From Desulfosporosinus sp049943955 (GTDB taxonomy: Bacteria > Bacillota > Desulfitobacteriia > Desulfitobacteriales > Desulfitobacteriaceae): a DNA stretch of 64,000 nt. The stretch's first letter is position 1; every line of letters begins with the position of its first letter. The position numbers were made by a program, and so were the translations under genes. The notes beneath the pieces are model-generated. The model worked only from the letters and a program-made list of their open reading frames with translations, did not search any database and was not told where the DNA came from. Location: assembly GCF_049943955.1 (NCBI RefSeq), contig NZ_JBNFTW010000001.1:62001-126000 (forward strand), read 5' to 3'. Shown in pieces: positions 26,334 to 34,554 of this stretch.

Positions 26334-27333
26334 TATTGGCGTATTATTAGTAGTTGTTGTCTTTTTGGCCTTATGCTTTGACTATATTAATGGATTCCAT
26401 GATACAGCAAATGCCATTGCCACCAGCGTATCAACTCGGGCTTTGAGTCCGAAGCATGCCGTTGTTTTAGCTGCGGCATTTAATCTGCTGGGAGCATTGG
26501 TCAGCACGGGAGTCGCCCAGACGATTGCCAAGGATATTGTTTCGCCCAAGTTAACAACCCAAGAGGTCATTATTGCTGCCTTGCTAAGCGCTATTACCTG
26601 GAATCTTGTAACTTGGTATTTAGGAATTCCCAGCAGCTCTTCTCACGCTATCGTGGGAGGTGTTGCCGGTGCTGCTGCCGCCAAAGCCGGCTTTGCTGTT
26701 CTGCATTGGGATGGCTTAGGCAAGATCCTGGCAGCCTTGATCTTTTCTCCCATTGTTGGTATGATTTTAGGCTTTATCATTATGAAAATCTTAAGTATGG
26801 CCTTTGGTAAATTATCACCGTCACGTGTCAATCATGGATTCAAGAAAATGCAGGTTCTTTCTGCAGGCTTGTTGGCCTTTAATCATGGCTCCAATGATGC
26901 CCAAAAATCCATGGGGATTATTACTATGACTCTCATCGCCACTGGAATTCAGGCTCAGACAGTTCTGGCACCTCCTCTTTGGGTTAAACTGGCATGTGCT
27001 CTGGCCATGTCTCTGGGGACGGCTGCCGGGGGCTGGAAAATCATTCATACCATGGGCGGGAAAATTTTTAAACTGGAACCCATTAACGGCTTTGCTGCCG
27101 ATCTGAGCTCTTCAATTGTCATCTGGACGGCGACTGTATTTCCAAGTCTTCACCTTCCGGTTTCGACGACCCATGTTGTCTCCGGTTCTATTATGGGAGT
27201 CGGCAGTGCCAAAAGGGTTTCGGCTGTGCGTTGGGGCGTTGCCCAACAAATGCTGATTGCTTGGATTGTGACAATTCCCACAACTTCGCTGATAGCTGCC
27301 CTATACTATCTTATCGTTTCTAGAATTATGTAG
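26326..27333 (+). CDS. pit: inorganic phosphate transporter, PiT family
   Basis: A low-affinity phosphate/cation symporter of 335 residues with about ten membrane helices. Both PiT signatures are present: the N-terminal FDYINGFHDTANAIATSVSTRAL and the C-terminal GLLAFNHGSNDAQKSMG, plus PVSTTHVVSGSI. I chose the ATG at 26326, which overlaps the DUF47 stop, over the GTG at 26311. No low-phosphate (PhoP) boxes are obvious upstream. A terminator follows. Confidence 0.95.
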   Translation: MTNIGVLLVVVVFLALCFDYINGFHDTANAIATSVSTRALSPKHAVVLAAAFNLLGALVSTGVAQTIAKDIVSPKLTTQEVIIAALLSAITWNLVTWYLGIPSSSSHAIVGGVAGAAAAKAGFAVLHWDGLGKILAALIFSPIVGMILGFIIMKILSMAFGKLSPSRVNHGFKKMQVLSAGLLAFNHGSNDAQKSMGIITMTLIATGIQAQTVLAPPLWVKLACALAMSLGTAAGGWKIIHTMGGKIFKLEPINGFAADLSSSIVIWTATVFPSLHLPVSTTHVVSGSIMGVGSAKRVSAVRWGVAQQMLIAWIVTIPTTSLIAALYYLIVSRIM

Positions 27334-27352
27334 GAGTGAAATCGAAGTAATA

Positions 27353-27376
27353 ACTCCCACTTGGAGAAGTGAGGGT
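27353..27376 (+). repeat. dispersed repeat hairpin (copy E)
   Basis: ACTCCCACTT and AAGTGAGGGT pair around GGAG. The same hairpin type occurs in copies B and C. Confidence 0.45.
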
Positions 27377-27401
27377 CTAAGATGGGGATAACGAAGCTAA
27401 A

Positions 27402-27445
27402 GAGGGGTACCGTAAACTGTTAAGAGTTTGCGGCAGCCCCTTTTT
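27402..27445 (+). terminator. terminator after pit
   Basis: An imperfect stem pairs AGGGG..CCGTAAACT with AGTTTGCGG..CCCCT and is followed by TTTTT. Confidence 0.8.
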
Positions 27446-27526
27446 GAATTTTGGAGTCTATTTTTCGGTTTTGCTACATATCTTCCGGTAGAAGGGTTGT
27501 CCGGACCCTACGGGAGGAGTAGAAGG

Positions 27527-28219
27527 ATGAATTATTTTCAGCGGCTGCGTATTCTCACGTTGGTGCTCTTGGCGATGATGGCTCTGGGGTTACTGACCTG
27601 GGGAATCGGAAAGGCCTATTTAGAACTTGTAGAACATTCGGCAAAGGTAAGCATTCCCCAAACCACATCTGACAGTCAAATAAAAAATCAAGCCGACACG
27701 TTGGTGCTGCCCAAAGCAACCTTTTGGACCTGCCAAATTGGTGTTTTTCAGAGTGAAGAAAATGCTCAGTCCTGCCTTAAGCAGCTTCAGGAGTTAGCAA
27801 ATGCGGGTGGCATTATCAGCAGGAACCCTTGGATTGTCGCTATCGGTTTTGGCCATACGGCAAAGGAATTAAGCGGTGTTAAAGAAGCTCTTGCTACCAG
27901 GGGTATTCCCGCTGTGATTAAACAAGTTGAACTTCCGGAGCGGACGTTTCGTGTTTTAGGAAATGGCTCTCGTCTGACGATAGAACTCCTGACCAACGTC
28001 AATGCTCTCTTGCAGGAAGGAATCTGCTCTCAACGCTTAGCTCAGGAACTCGAACTATGGAATAGTCTGGCTGGAGAGCATTCCCCTACCCAATTAGTTC
28101 AGCTTCATAATCTCTATAATTTGCTTCGGTCGAAGAATGATCCGCAAGATCAGCAGCTTTTAGGATTGGCTCTATATTTTGCCGCCACGAGGATTATAAA
28201 TGCGTTTTCTGGGAAATAA
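27527..28219 (+). CDS. SPOR-domain membrane protein
   Basis: A 230-residue protein with one N-terminal membrane helix (about residues 9-27) and a predicted extracytoplasmic region. Residues about 65-135 (FWTCQIGVFQSEENAQSCLK and the IPAVIKQVELPER end) have the SPOR fold pattern that binds denuded peptidoglycan. The remaining C-terminal helical part is unrecognised. I chose the ATG at 27527 with GGAGGAG 10 bases ahead; longer starts run back into the terminator. A role at the septum or in the spore envelope is likely but unproven. Confidence 0.8.
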   Translation: MNYFQRLRILTLVLLAMMALGLLTWGIGKAYLELVEHSAKVSIPQTTSDSQIKNQADTLVLPKATFWTCQIGVFQSEENAQSCLKQLQELANAGGIISRNPWIVAIGFGHTAKELSGVKEALATRGIPAVIKQVELPERTFRVLGNGSRLTIELLTNVNALLQEGICSQRLAQELELWNSLAGEHSPTQLVQLHNLYNLLRSKNDPQDQQLLGLALYFAATRIINAFSGK

Positions 28220-28305
28220 TAACTATAAGATATAAGCTAAAAAATGCTAAAGGGAGAGTATTAAGGGCGATGACTAATAGTCAGAAGATTATAAAATGGA
28301 ACTAT

Positions 28306-28333
28306 TTGCGTTTTTTATTAATAGTGATATAAT
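28306..28333 (+). promoter_or_regulatory. candidate promoter of rex
   Basis: TTGCGT, 16 bases, TATAAT, about 85 bases upstream of the rex start. I did not see a clear TTGTGA..TCACAA Rex operator here. Confidence 0.4.
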
Positions 28334-28417
28334 TAACATAACTATCTTATAATTATCTAAGTATTAACCGATTAAGTTTATTTGATTTAAATATCAGATG
28401 AGAAATGAGGGAACTTA

Positions 28418-29050
28418 TTGAAAACGCTTAAAATCCCAGAGGCTACCATTATTCGACTTTCAGTTTACTCACGACATCTGACAGACGTCGATAGAAAAGG
28501 AATAATTACCACCTCATCAGGGGATATCGCGGAAGGAGTCGGCGTCAGCCCCGCACAAGTCCGGAAAGACCTTGCCTACTTCGGAGAGTTTGGAACAAGG
28601 GGTGTAGGATATAACGTCAAAGATCTTCGTCAGCATATTTTAAGGATTCTTGGGTTAAGTGTTGATTGGAGCGTTGCTTTGGTCGGTGCCGGGCACTTAG
28701 GTTTGGCGTTAAGTTCATACAAAGGTTTTCGTGAGCGGGGGTTCATCATTACCAGTATTTTTGATTCGGATCCTAGCAAGATAGGAACTAAAATCGGTGA
28801 CGTTGAAATCTTACCAATTCAAGAGATTGAAGAAGTTACGAGGCAAAATCAAACCCAGATCGGTATTATAGCCGTACCTTCGTCTGTCGCTCAGGAAATT
28901 GCGGATAAACTTATTAAGGCCGGTGTGCAGGCAATATTAAATTTTGCACCTGTCGTCTTGAATGTTCCGCCTGAGATTGAACTGAGGAATGTGGATCTTG
29001 CTGTTAACCTTGAAGTACTTACCTTTAACGTTGGAGCTCAAAGATTCTAG
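28418..29050 (+). CDS. rex: redox-sensing transcriptional repressor Rex
   Basis: A 210-residue homodimeric repressor that senses the NADH/NAD+ ratio and controls fermentative and respiratory genes in Gram-positive bacteria. The N-terminal winged helix spans residues 1-75 (IPEATIIRLSVYSRHL, with the recognition region VSPAQVRKDLAYFGEFG). The Rossmann domain follows with VALVGAGHLGLAL and ends in LEVLTFNVGAQRF. TTG start with GAGGGA upstream. It is monocistronic by context. Its targets are not in this window as far as I can see. Confidence 0.95.
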   Translation: MKTLKIPEATIIRLSVYSRHLTDVDRKGIITTSSGDIAEGVGVSPAQVRKDLAYFGEFGTRGVGYNVKDLRQHILRILGLSVDWSVALVGAGHLGLALSSYKGFRERGFIITSIFDSDPSKIGTKIGDVEILPIQEIEEVTRQNQTQIGIIAVPSSVAQEIADKLIKAGVQAILNFAPVVLNVPPEIELRNVDLAVNLEVLTFNVGAQRF

Positions 29051-29206
29051 AGTCATGCATAAGGAACTATGCTGCTAAGAAATAACGATGAGAAATTAAC
29101 TATCGGGATTAACTCAAGGGAAATTTCCTATAGTTAATTCACTATAGGAACTTGACTATAATGAATTAACTAATGGAATAGCCTCATATGAAAATAGTTG
29201 CTAACT

Positions 29207-29253
29207 AATGAGTTCGGTCAAATGCCTTTAAATAGGCATAGACCGTTCTCATT
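29207..29253 (+). other. symmetric long hairpin downstream of rex
   Basis: AATGAG, CGGTC and TGCCT pair with AGGCA, GACCG and CTCATT. The stem is 16 bp with symmetric TT/TT and AAA/TA internal loops and a TTAAAT cap, and GTTGTTTCTTC follows. It may terminate rex. The rest of 29051-29486 is AT-rich with short inverted repeats (CCTATAG..CTATAGG near 29130) and no gene I can support. Confidence 0.5.
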
Positions 29254-29486
29254 GTTGTTTCTTCAAAGAAAATGAGTTCCTTGTTAATTGGTTTTAGATT
29301 CTGCTTTTTAAGCGCCGGTGAATTGACCTTAGAAAATCGATTTATGCAAATTAAAAAAATAATTAACTTAACTATTTAAATAAATATGCTTGTCCTTTAA
29401 TAAAATAATTATACAAAATTAGGCGCAAGGATTATGAAATTTCTGCTATTGTTTCGTAATTGATTATTGTAATGGAAAATGCACTG

Positions 29487-29516
29487 TTGTACATCAAGGG
29501 GTTTGTGTCATATAAT
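29487..29516 (+). promoter_or_regulatory. promoter of riboswitch-cimA transcript
   Basis: TTGTAC and TATAAT, 18 bases apart; transcription should begin near 29523, just before the riboswitch. Confidence 0.75.
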
Positions 29517-29524
29517 AGAATGCA

Positions 29525-29648
29525 AGAAGTGTGTTAAGGGTTCCGCCGTACGGGTCTGGACCGAGCAACACAGGTTGGATAATACCCAACTACACCGTGT
29601 GGGACAAAAGCCCTGTGGAAGTTCTTAGGAACGGCTGCGGGGCTTTCA
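29525..29648 (+). promoter_or_regulatory. ykkC-family riboswitch, probably ppGpp (subtype 2a)
   Basis: The leader carries the ykkC aptamer elements in order: AGGGTTCCG, GGTCTGGACCGAGC, an ACACAGG..CCAAC hairpin, ACACCGTG, and GGGACAAAAGCCC. A competing pairing, AAAGCCC with GGGGCTTT at about 29607-29646, could form the expression platform. The ykkC family has guanidine (type 1), ppGpp (2a) and PRPP (2b) classes. ppGpp members are known upstream of branched-chain amino acid genes, so placement before cimA favours ppGpp. The ligand call is therefore from context. Confidence 0.8.
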
Positions 29649-29687
29649 GATACCATTTGGTTTACTTTTGAATTCAGGAGGGGAAAA

Positions 29688-31292
29688 ATGGATCAAAATG
29701 GGGTCAAAAGAAAAATTACAATCTATGATACAACCTTGAGAGATGGTGCGCAGGGAGAAGGGATTCATTTTTCGACACAAGATAAGCTGAGTTATGTCAA
29801 GCGGATCGGGGAAATGGGCAGTCTCTTTGTCGAAGCAGGATGGCCGGGAGCTAATCCCAGAGATGATAATTTCTTTCAGCTTCTCAAGGAACAAGAGGTT
29901 CCTATGACACATATTGCTGCCTTTGGAAGTACCTGCAAAGTGAATGAAGCGCCGGAAAACAGTGAGATTCTGCTTAAGTTGGTGGCTTCCGGGGCTAAAA
30001 CTATTACTATTTTCGGAAAAGCATGGGATCTGCATGTTCGCGATGTTTTACGGACGAACTTGGAGGAAAATCTGCGCCTGATTAGTGAATCTGTTTCCTT
30101 TTTAGTCAAACAAGGACATGATGTCTTTTTTGACGCTGAGCATTTTTTTGATGGGTTTAAAGAAAACCCTGACTATGCTTTGCAGTGTATTAAGATGGCT
30201 CTTGAAGCCGGAGCTTCCATAGCTATCTTATGTGATACGAATGGCGGTTCTTTGCCGAAGGATATCGCCTTGGGAGTAGAAATGGTAAGGCGTGAATTTG
30301 CGCCGCAAGAGTTAGGAATTCATGTTCATAACGACAGCGGTTTAGCAGTGGCTAACTCTCTGGTGGCCGTAGAGGCAGGGGTAACTCAAATCCAGGGAAC
30401 CTGGAACGGATACGGTGAGCGCTGCGGAAACGCCAATTTAAGTACTTTAGTTCCCCTTTTACAAGTCAAGGGAAACTATAATGTTCTTCCGGATTCCGCA
30501 TTGCACAAAATCACCCCCTTTTCCCGCTTTGTCGCAGAGCTTTCCAATGCGCCCTTTGACGAGAAGCAGCCTTACGTGGGCCGCAGCGCCTTTGCTCATA
30601 AAGCCGGGATGCATGTCGATGCGATTCTTAAGAATCATCGGACCTTTGAACACATGGATCCGGGCGAAGTAGGGAATGAACGGAGAATCTTGATTTCCGA
30701 TCAAGCGGGGAAAGCGAATATTTTTGAACGGCTGCGCCGTTTTGATCCGGATATTGTTAAAGAAGATCCCTTGGTGGAAAAGGCCATGCTCGAGATTAAG
30801 GACATGGAGAACAATGGGTTCCAGTTCGAGGCTGCTGAGGGAAGTCTTGATTTGCTGCTGGTCCGCACCTTAAATCGTTTTACATCTCCCTTTGAAGTTT
30901 TAGATTATCATGTCTGGAGTGATCCGCTGCGCGGTGAACTTGATTCAGTGGCTGTTGTGAAGGTCAAAGTTGGGGAACAAACTGTGCAAATTGCCGCAGA
31001 AGGAAATGGTCCTGTGAATGCTCTGGATTCGGCGCTGCGCCAGGCTCTGGCAAGTTTCTTTCCGATTCTGGCGGAGAGTGAACTGGTGGATTATAAGGTT
31101 AGGGTCTTGGATGGTTCGCGAGGGACTGAGGCTATTGTTCGGGTTATTATTGATACGCGTTTGGGGCACGAGGTTTGGGGGACGATTGGGGTTTCCAATA
31201 ATATTCTTAAAGCCAGTGCGCAGGCTTTGCTTGATGCGATTAATTGGACGATTTGGAAGTTTGATGAGGGGGCGCGTCGGGCGCGGGTTTAA
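29688..31292 (+). CDS. cimA: (R)-citramalate synthase
   Basis: A 534-residue enzyme condensing pyruvate with acetyl-CoA to citramalate, the first step of threonine-independent isoleucine synthesis. The HMGL-like barrel begins IYDTTLRDGAQGEGIHFS, with metal ligands in the later HVHNDSGLAVANSL and NGYGERCGNANL motifs. The C-terminal LeuA-type allosteric domain occupies about residues 390-525. The length and the LRDGAQGEG variant fit the CimA/LeuA2 group rather than isopropylmalate synthase. GAGGGG precedes the ATG. Its leader contains the ykkC-type riboswitch. Confidence 0.93.
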   Translation: MDQNGVKRKITIYDTTLRDGAQGEGIHFSTQDKLSYVKRIGEMGSLFVEAGWPGANPRDDNFFQLLKEQEVPMTHIAAFGSTCKVNEAPENSEILLKLVASGAKTITIFGKAWDLHVRDVLRTNLEENLRLISESVSFLVKQGHDVFFDAEHFFDGFKENPDYALQCIKMALEAGASIAILCDTNGGSLPKDIALGVEMVRREFAPQELGIHVHNDSGLAVANSLVAVEAGVTQIQGTWNGYGERCGNANLSTLVPLLQVKGNYNVLPDSALHKITPFSRFVAELSNAPFDEKQPYVGRSAFAHKAGMHVDAILKNHRTFEHMDPGEVGNERRILISDQAGKANIFERLRRFDPDIVKEDPLVEKAMLEIKDMENNGFQFEAAEGSLDLLLVRTLNRFTSPFEVLDYHVWSDPLRGELDSVAVVKVKVGEQTVQIAAEGNGPVNALDSALRQALASFFPILAESELVDYKVRVLDGSRGTEAIVRVIIDTRLGHEVWGTIGVSNNILKASAQALLDAINWTIWKFDEGARRARV

Positions 31293-31327
31293 GCCCTGCT
31301 GGGGTTTGTTAAAGGGTCTCTTATTCT

Positions 31328-31552
31328 GCCGAGGGTCGCATTATACTTGTTCGGCCATGCGGTCGTCGCGCCAAACTAGGGCTTTAAATTCTTGATGCAA
31401 GTGGGTGGGGTGCCCGGCCTATGCGACATCCCTGTCGCAAGGCCGGCGGGAAACGTCCTGTTTCCCGCCCCACTGATGAAAGAGAATTTAAAGCCGAGTT
31501 TGGCTGCGATTCCCGCAGAGGCTTCACGCCGTATAATTGCGACCCTCTTGGC
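31328..31552 (+). repeat. structured repeat element, copy 1
   Basis: A 225-bp element folds on itself. The outer arms are GCCGAGGGTCGCATTATAC (31328-31346) with 31531-31552. Further stems pair CGCGCCAAAC with GTTTGGCTGCG, GCTTTAAATTC with GAATTTAAAGC, and GTGGGG with CCCCAC. Two apical hairpins are closed as GAC-ATCCCT-GTC and AAC-GTCCT-GTT. It starts 35 bases after cimA stops. Open frames on both strands through it are by-products of the fold and are not annotated. Confidence 0.85.
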
Positions 31553-31567
31553 TTTGTTATTAAAGAA

Positions 31568-31597
31568 GGCACTCATACGATTTTTTGTATGAGTGCC
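31568..31597 (-). terminator. terminator of minus-strand membrane protein gene
   Basis: An 11-bp perfect stem GGCACTCATAC / GTATGAGTGCC has loop GATTTTTT. On the minus strand it follows the stop at 31609 and is trailed by TTCTTT. Confidence 0.75.
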
Positions 31598-31608
31598 AAA
31601 ACATTTTA

Positions 31609-32172
31609 TTAATGATATATAGGCTGGAGAGGTTGAATGTCATCATTTTTCGCCCCTATGATTTGCTCGGTTGTTTGTTCTGTTGATTGTAAGTAATCAT
31701 TTTTAGGGGGAGCGTCAAACAAAGAATCATCACCTGCCTTAGCAGCTGTTATTACTGTTGCTAAACCAAATATTGCATGAGATATCAGATATGAAAGATT
31801 ACTATTAGCATCTTTGGGTTTAACTTTGTTATGAGCAAGGCCGCTAAGCATAGCTGTTATCACCGACCCAAACGTAACTCCCAAAAAAATACCTTTAGGA
31901 ACTAATTTGTCACGACCATAAGTAGTTAACAGTTTAACCGCTGAAACACCACCGACCATGCCTAATCCTATAGTCATTAATGTTCCAAGAAGTTGTCCTT
32001 GCCATTTTTCCGCTTGTCTTCGAGAAGATACCCACACGCCAGCAGCCGTCGTTGCAAATGATCGTTGTGAAATTCTCATTTTTGACGAGATATTATCAGT
32101 GACCATTAAAGCGATTAAACCAACCATACCGGATAACATTCCAAGGAAAATTCTATCGTTTATTTTTTTCAA
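31609..32172 (-). CDS. membrane protein of unknown function
   Basis: A 187-residue protein with about four hydrophobic helices (FLGMLSGMVGLIALM, LLGTLMTIGLGMVGG, GIFLGVTFGSVITAMLSGL, and a weaker fourth) and a polar Gln/Thr-rich C-terminus. I do not recognise a family with confidence. I chose the TTG at 32172 because AAAAGGAG lies 10 bases ahead and the protein then begins MKKINDRIFLGM. A longer frame to 32235 has no ribosome-binding site. It is an isolated minus-strand gene between a structured repeat and the accessory cassette. Confidence 0.65.
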   Translation of the reverse strand: MKKINDRIFLGMLSGMVGLIALMVTDNISSKMRISQRSFATTAAGVWVSSRRQAEKWQGQLLGTLMTIGLGMVGGVSAVKLLTTYGRDKLVPKGIFLGVTFGSVITAMLSGLAHNKVKPKDANSNLSYLISHAIFGLATVITAAKAGDDSLFDAPPKNDYLQSTEQTTEQIIGAKNDDIQPLQPIYH

Positions 32173-32273
32173 CCTTATCACACTCCTTTTAGTTAGAGTT
32201 TCCAGGTTGAAAAATATGATACTGGAAATTTGCATTGTGGATTTTTCAAACAGCTATTTCCATAATCATTTAT

Positions 32274-32294
32274 CATTTGTCTAGGGGTATTGGT
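32274..32294 (+). repeat. 21-bp direct repeat, left copy
   Basis: CATTTGTCTAGGGGTATTGG plus one T; an identical copy lies at 34715-34735. The two enclose about 2.4 kb with a GNAT fragment, a MerR regulator, a GyrI-like gene and a GNAT gene. Confidence 0.75.
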
Positions 32295-32478
32295 CGCACA
32301 GGAATTTAAAGAAACGGATGCTGAGGGGTTTTTTCGGTATAGGACTAATCCCAAAGTTGCGCTATATCAAAGTGAATTATGGGTAGATTTCACAATTGAA
32401 CAAGTAGTGGAATTCGTCAGAGAACAAAGTGATTTTGAACCAGGTATACCCGATAGTTGGTTTATCCTGGTTAGGTGA
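32290..32478 (+). pseudogene. GNAT acetyltransferase, N-terminal fragment
   Basis: A 62-residue reading frame resembles the first third of RimJ/RimL-type acetyltransferases (DAEGFFRYRTNPKVALYQS, then FTIEQVVEFVREQ and DSWFILV). It stops before the acetyl-CoA binding region, and no continuation is visible in other frames. Its 5' end begins inside the 21-bp direct repeat, suggesting it was cut at the cassette boundary. Confidence 0.6.
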
Positions 32479-32527
32479 AGGCATATAAAGCAAAGATTCC
32501 AGAAAGGCCTATTGACTATCCCTTGCA

Positions 32528-33364
32528 ATGGAGGGTTTATACTGCTTACGAGGAGGTGAGGTCATTTATAAAATCGGTGAGTTTTCAAAAATTACAAATC
32601 TAACGGTTAAGACCTTGAGGTATTACGATGAACAGAATATCTTGAAGCCGTCTTACCGTGCAGAAAACGCTTATCGTTATTATGATGACAATGATTTTGA
32701 AAGAGCAAAGGTTGTTATTTTATTACGTAATTTAGATTTTTCTATTTCAGAAATTAGAGATATCATTGCCAATTGTGATAGCCATGATGATTTATCATAT
32801 TATTTATCCGAGAAGAAAGAAATGATTGCTGAACAGATCAATAAAGGAAAAGAACTGATTAGTAAAATTGACCTTTTCCTTCAGCCGAAAAAGGTGGAGG
32901 CAGGTAGTATGAACTACAAAATTGAGTTAAAAGAATTCAATGCACTGACAGTTGCAGCTATTCGATTTAAAGGAAAGTATAGCGATGTTGGTAAATACAT
33001 AGGCATGATCTATCAAGAGGCTAAAGGAGAAACTTCCGGAGAACCGTTTTGCTGCTATTACGATGACGATTTTAAGGAAGAGGCTGATATTGAACTCTGC
33101 GTTCCTACTAAAGGGATGGTGGCCGGAAAGAAGACTGTAGCAAAGCTGTTGCCCAAAATACGAGCAATCTGCACCATTCATGTCGGTACTTATGAAACTT
33201 TAAATTTAGCTTACAAAGCTGTGTTGGATTATGCAAAAGAACATAGACTTAAGTCTATATTGCCTTCGAGAGAGATTTACCATAAAGGACCTGGTCTAGT
33301 CTTTAAAGGAAATCCCAATAAGTACATTACGGAAATTGTGATTCCCATTGAACAGGAGGGTTAA
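32528..33364 (+). CDS. MerR-type regulator with GyrI-like effector domain
   Basis: A one-component regulator of the BmrR/BltR type, 278 residues from the ATG. The MerR winged helix starts IYKIGEFSKITNLTVKTLRY, then a dimerisation coiled coil (about residues 85-120), then a GyrI-like ligand-binding domain (about 130-275). The ATG at 32528 has no ribosome-binding site. GAGGAGG lies seven bases before an in-frame ATT at 32564, which would give the family-typical N-terminus MYKIGEFSK, so a rare ATT start is plausible. It is cotranscribed with the next gene, four bases away, and may sense a small cationic or hydrophobic compound. Confidence 0.85.
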   Translation: MEGLYCLRGGEVIYKIGEFSKITNLTVKTLRYYDEQNILKPSYRAENAYRYYDDNDFERAKVVILLRNLDFSISEIRDIIANCDSHDDLSYYLSEKKEMIAEQINKGKELISKIDLFLQPKKVEAGSMNYKIELKEFNALTVAAIRFKGKYSDVGKYIGMIYQEAKGETSGEPFCCYYDDDFKEEADIELCVPTKGMVAGKKTVAKLLPKIRAICTIHVGTYETLNLAYKAVLDYAKEHRLKSILPSREIYHKGPGLVFKGNPNKYITEIVIPIEQEG

Positions 33365-33367
33365 ACT

Positions 33368-34030
33368 ATGGCTGGTAAATTCGATTACAAAAAAGAATAT
33401 AAGGATTTGTATATGCCCAAACAAAAGCCTGTCCTAATTGACGTTCCAGTGATGAATTTTATTATGGTTGATGGTGCTGGGGACCCGAATACTTCAGAAG
33501 AATATCAGGAGGCCTTGGAAATTCTTTACGGTTTAAGCTTTGCCATTAAGATGAGTAAGATGAGCGGAAAGCAACCTGCAGGATATTTTGAATATGTTGT
33601 ACCGCCTTTGGAGGGACTTTGGTGGTTTCAGGACGATAGTTTTGACGGTACACAGTTAATAGACAAATCTAAATTTCAATGGACATCTATGATTCGTCAA
33701 CCTGAATTTGTCACCGAAGAAGTTTTTGACTGGGCCGTTAGTGTGTTGAAACAGAAAAAGCCTAAGATTGATCCGACAAAGGCGCGTTTAGTATCTTTGA
33801 CAGAGGGACTCTGTGTACAAATGATGCATAACGGCCCCTATGATAGCGAACCGGTTACTCTTGGGCAAATGGAACAATTCCTTTTGGATAATGGATATAG
33901 ATGTGCAATCTCCGATATACTCCCTTCCGGTCAAATTAGACGTCACCATGAAATCTACCTAAGTGACCCACGAAAGACGACACCCGAAAAGTTAAGAACA
34001 GTATTGAGGCACCCAGTCAAAAAAATCTAG
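33368..34030 (+). CDS. GyrI-like domain protein
   Basis: A 220-residue cytosolic protein with the GyrI-like small-molecule-binding fold found in standalone form in many Firmicutes (KPVLIDVPVMNFIMVDGAGDP, VVPPLEGLWWF and RHHEIYLSDPRKTTPEKLRT). Such proteins bind or hydrolyse small hydrophobic compounds. The AGGAGG start site lies inside the end of the upstream MerR gene. Pairing with a MerR-GyrI regulator suggests a sensing or detoxification pair. Confidence 0.85.
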   Translation: MAGKFDYKKEYKDLYMPKQKPVLIDVPVMNFIMVDGAGDPNTSEEYQEALEILYGLSFAIKMSKMSGKQPAGYFEYVVPPLEGLWWFQDDSFDGTQLIDKSKFQWTSMIRQPEFVTEEVFDWAVSVLKQKKPKIDPTKARLVSLTEGLCVQMMHNGPYDSEPVTLGQMEQFLLDNGYRCAISDILPSGQIRRHHEIYLSDPRKTTPEKLRTVLRHPVKKI

Positions 34031-34064
34031 ATTTATACTTAATCAGTCGCTGGAGGACTTGCAT

Positions 34065-34541
34065 TTGGACATAAAGATAAGAGAAGCAGAGATCATTGAT
34101 TACGAAGACTTATGTGAAATTTATGTTGAACTTGATGAACAACATAGGTTAAATCATCCTGAGCTTTTCAAGAAATCTGAAGATTATGGAAGGGCAAAAG
34201 AATATATATCAGAAATCATCAATGATAGCAATAAGGCCCTATTTGTTGCAGTTGTTGATTCGACAGTTGTAGCTTTTGCGGAGTGTTGTATTCAAAAATC
34301 AACAGATTTTCCAGTTATCAAGAAGAGGGAATGGGTACAGTTAGACGGTATTGCTGTGAAGAAAGAGTACCAGAATTATCAAATTGGTTCTATGTTATTA
34401 AGAAAAATTATTGGATGGTCTAAAAGTAAGAAAATAGTAAGGATTGAATTAAAGGTTTATTCTTTCAATATTTCAGCGGATAAATTTTATTCAAGGAAGG
34501 GTTTTAAAGATTTAAGTAAGGTTATGTATTTAGACTTATAG
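34065..34541 (+). CDS. GNAT family N-acetyltransferase
   Basis: A 158-residue acetyltransferase. The acetyl-CoA motif appears as DGIAVKKEYQNYQIGSMLLR, followed by KSKKIVRIELKVYSFNISAD and YSRKGF, the C-terminal GNAT strands. I chose the TTG at 34065, eight bases after GGAGG; the TTG at 34059 is too close. The substrate is unknown. It closes the cassette flanked by the 21-bp direct repeats. Codon use is AT-richer than in the conserved neighbouring blocks, consistent with acquisition, though I did not compute this. Confidence 0.8.
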   Translation: MDIKIREAEIIDYEDLCEIYVELDEQHRLNHPELFKKSEDYGRAKEYISEIINDSNKALFVAVVDSTVVAFAECCIQKSTDFPVIKKREWVQLDGIAVKKEYQNYQIGSMLLRKIIGWSKSKKIVRIELKVYSFNISADKFYSRKGFKDLSKVMYLDL

Positions 34542-34554
34542 CATTTGCTTCCTG

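Noticed and set aside
29525..29648. SRP RNA or c-di-GMP riboswitch as alternatives for the cimA leader
   Set aside because: The GGAAG/AGCAG loop of SRP RNA and the GEMM core are absent; the ykkC elements are present in order.
31392..31612. Frames of 60-66 residues on both strands over structured repeat 1, and similar ones over copies 3 and 4
   Set aside because: They follow the palindromic repeat; substitutions keep base pairing rather than protein sequence.
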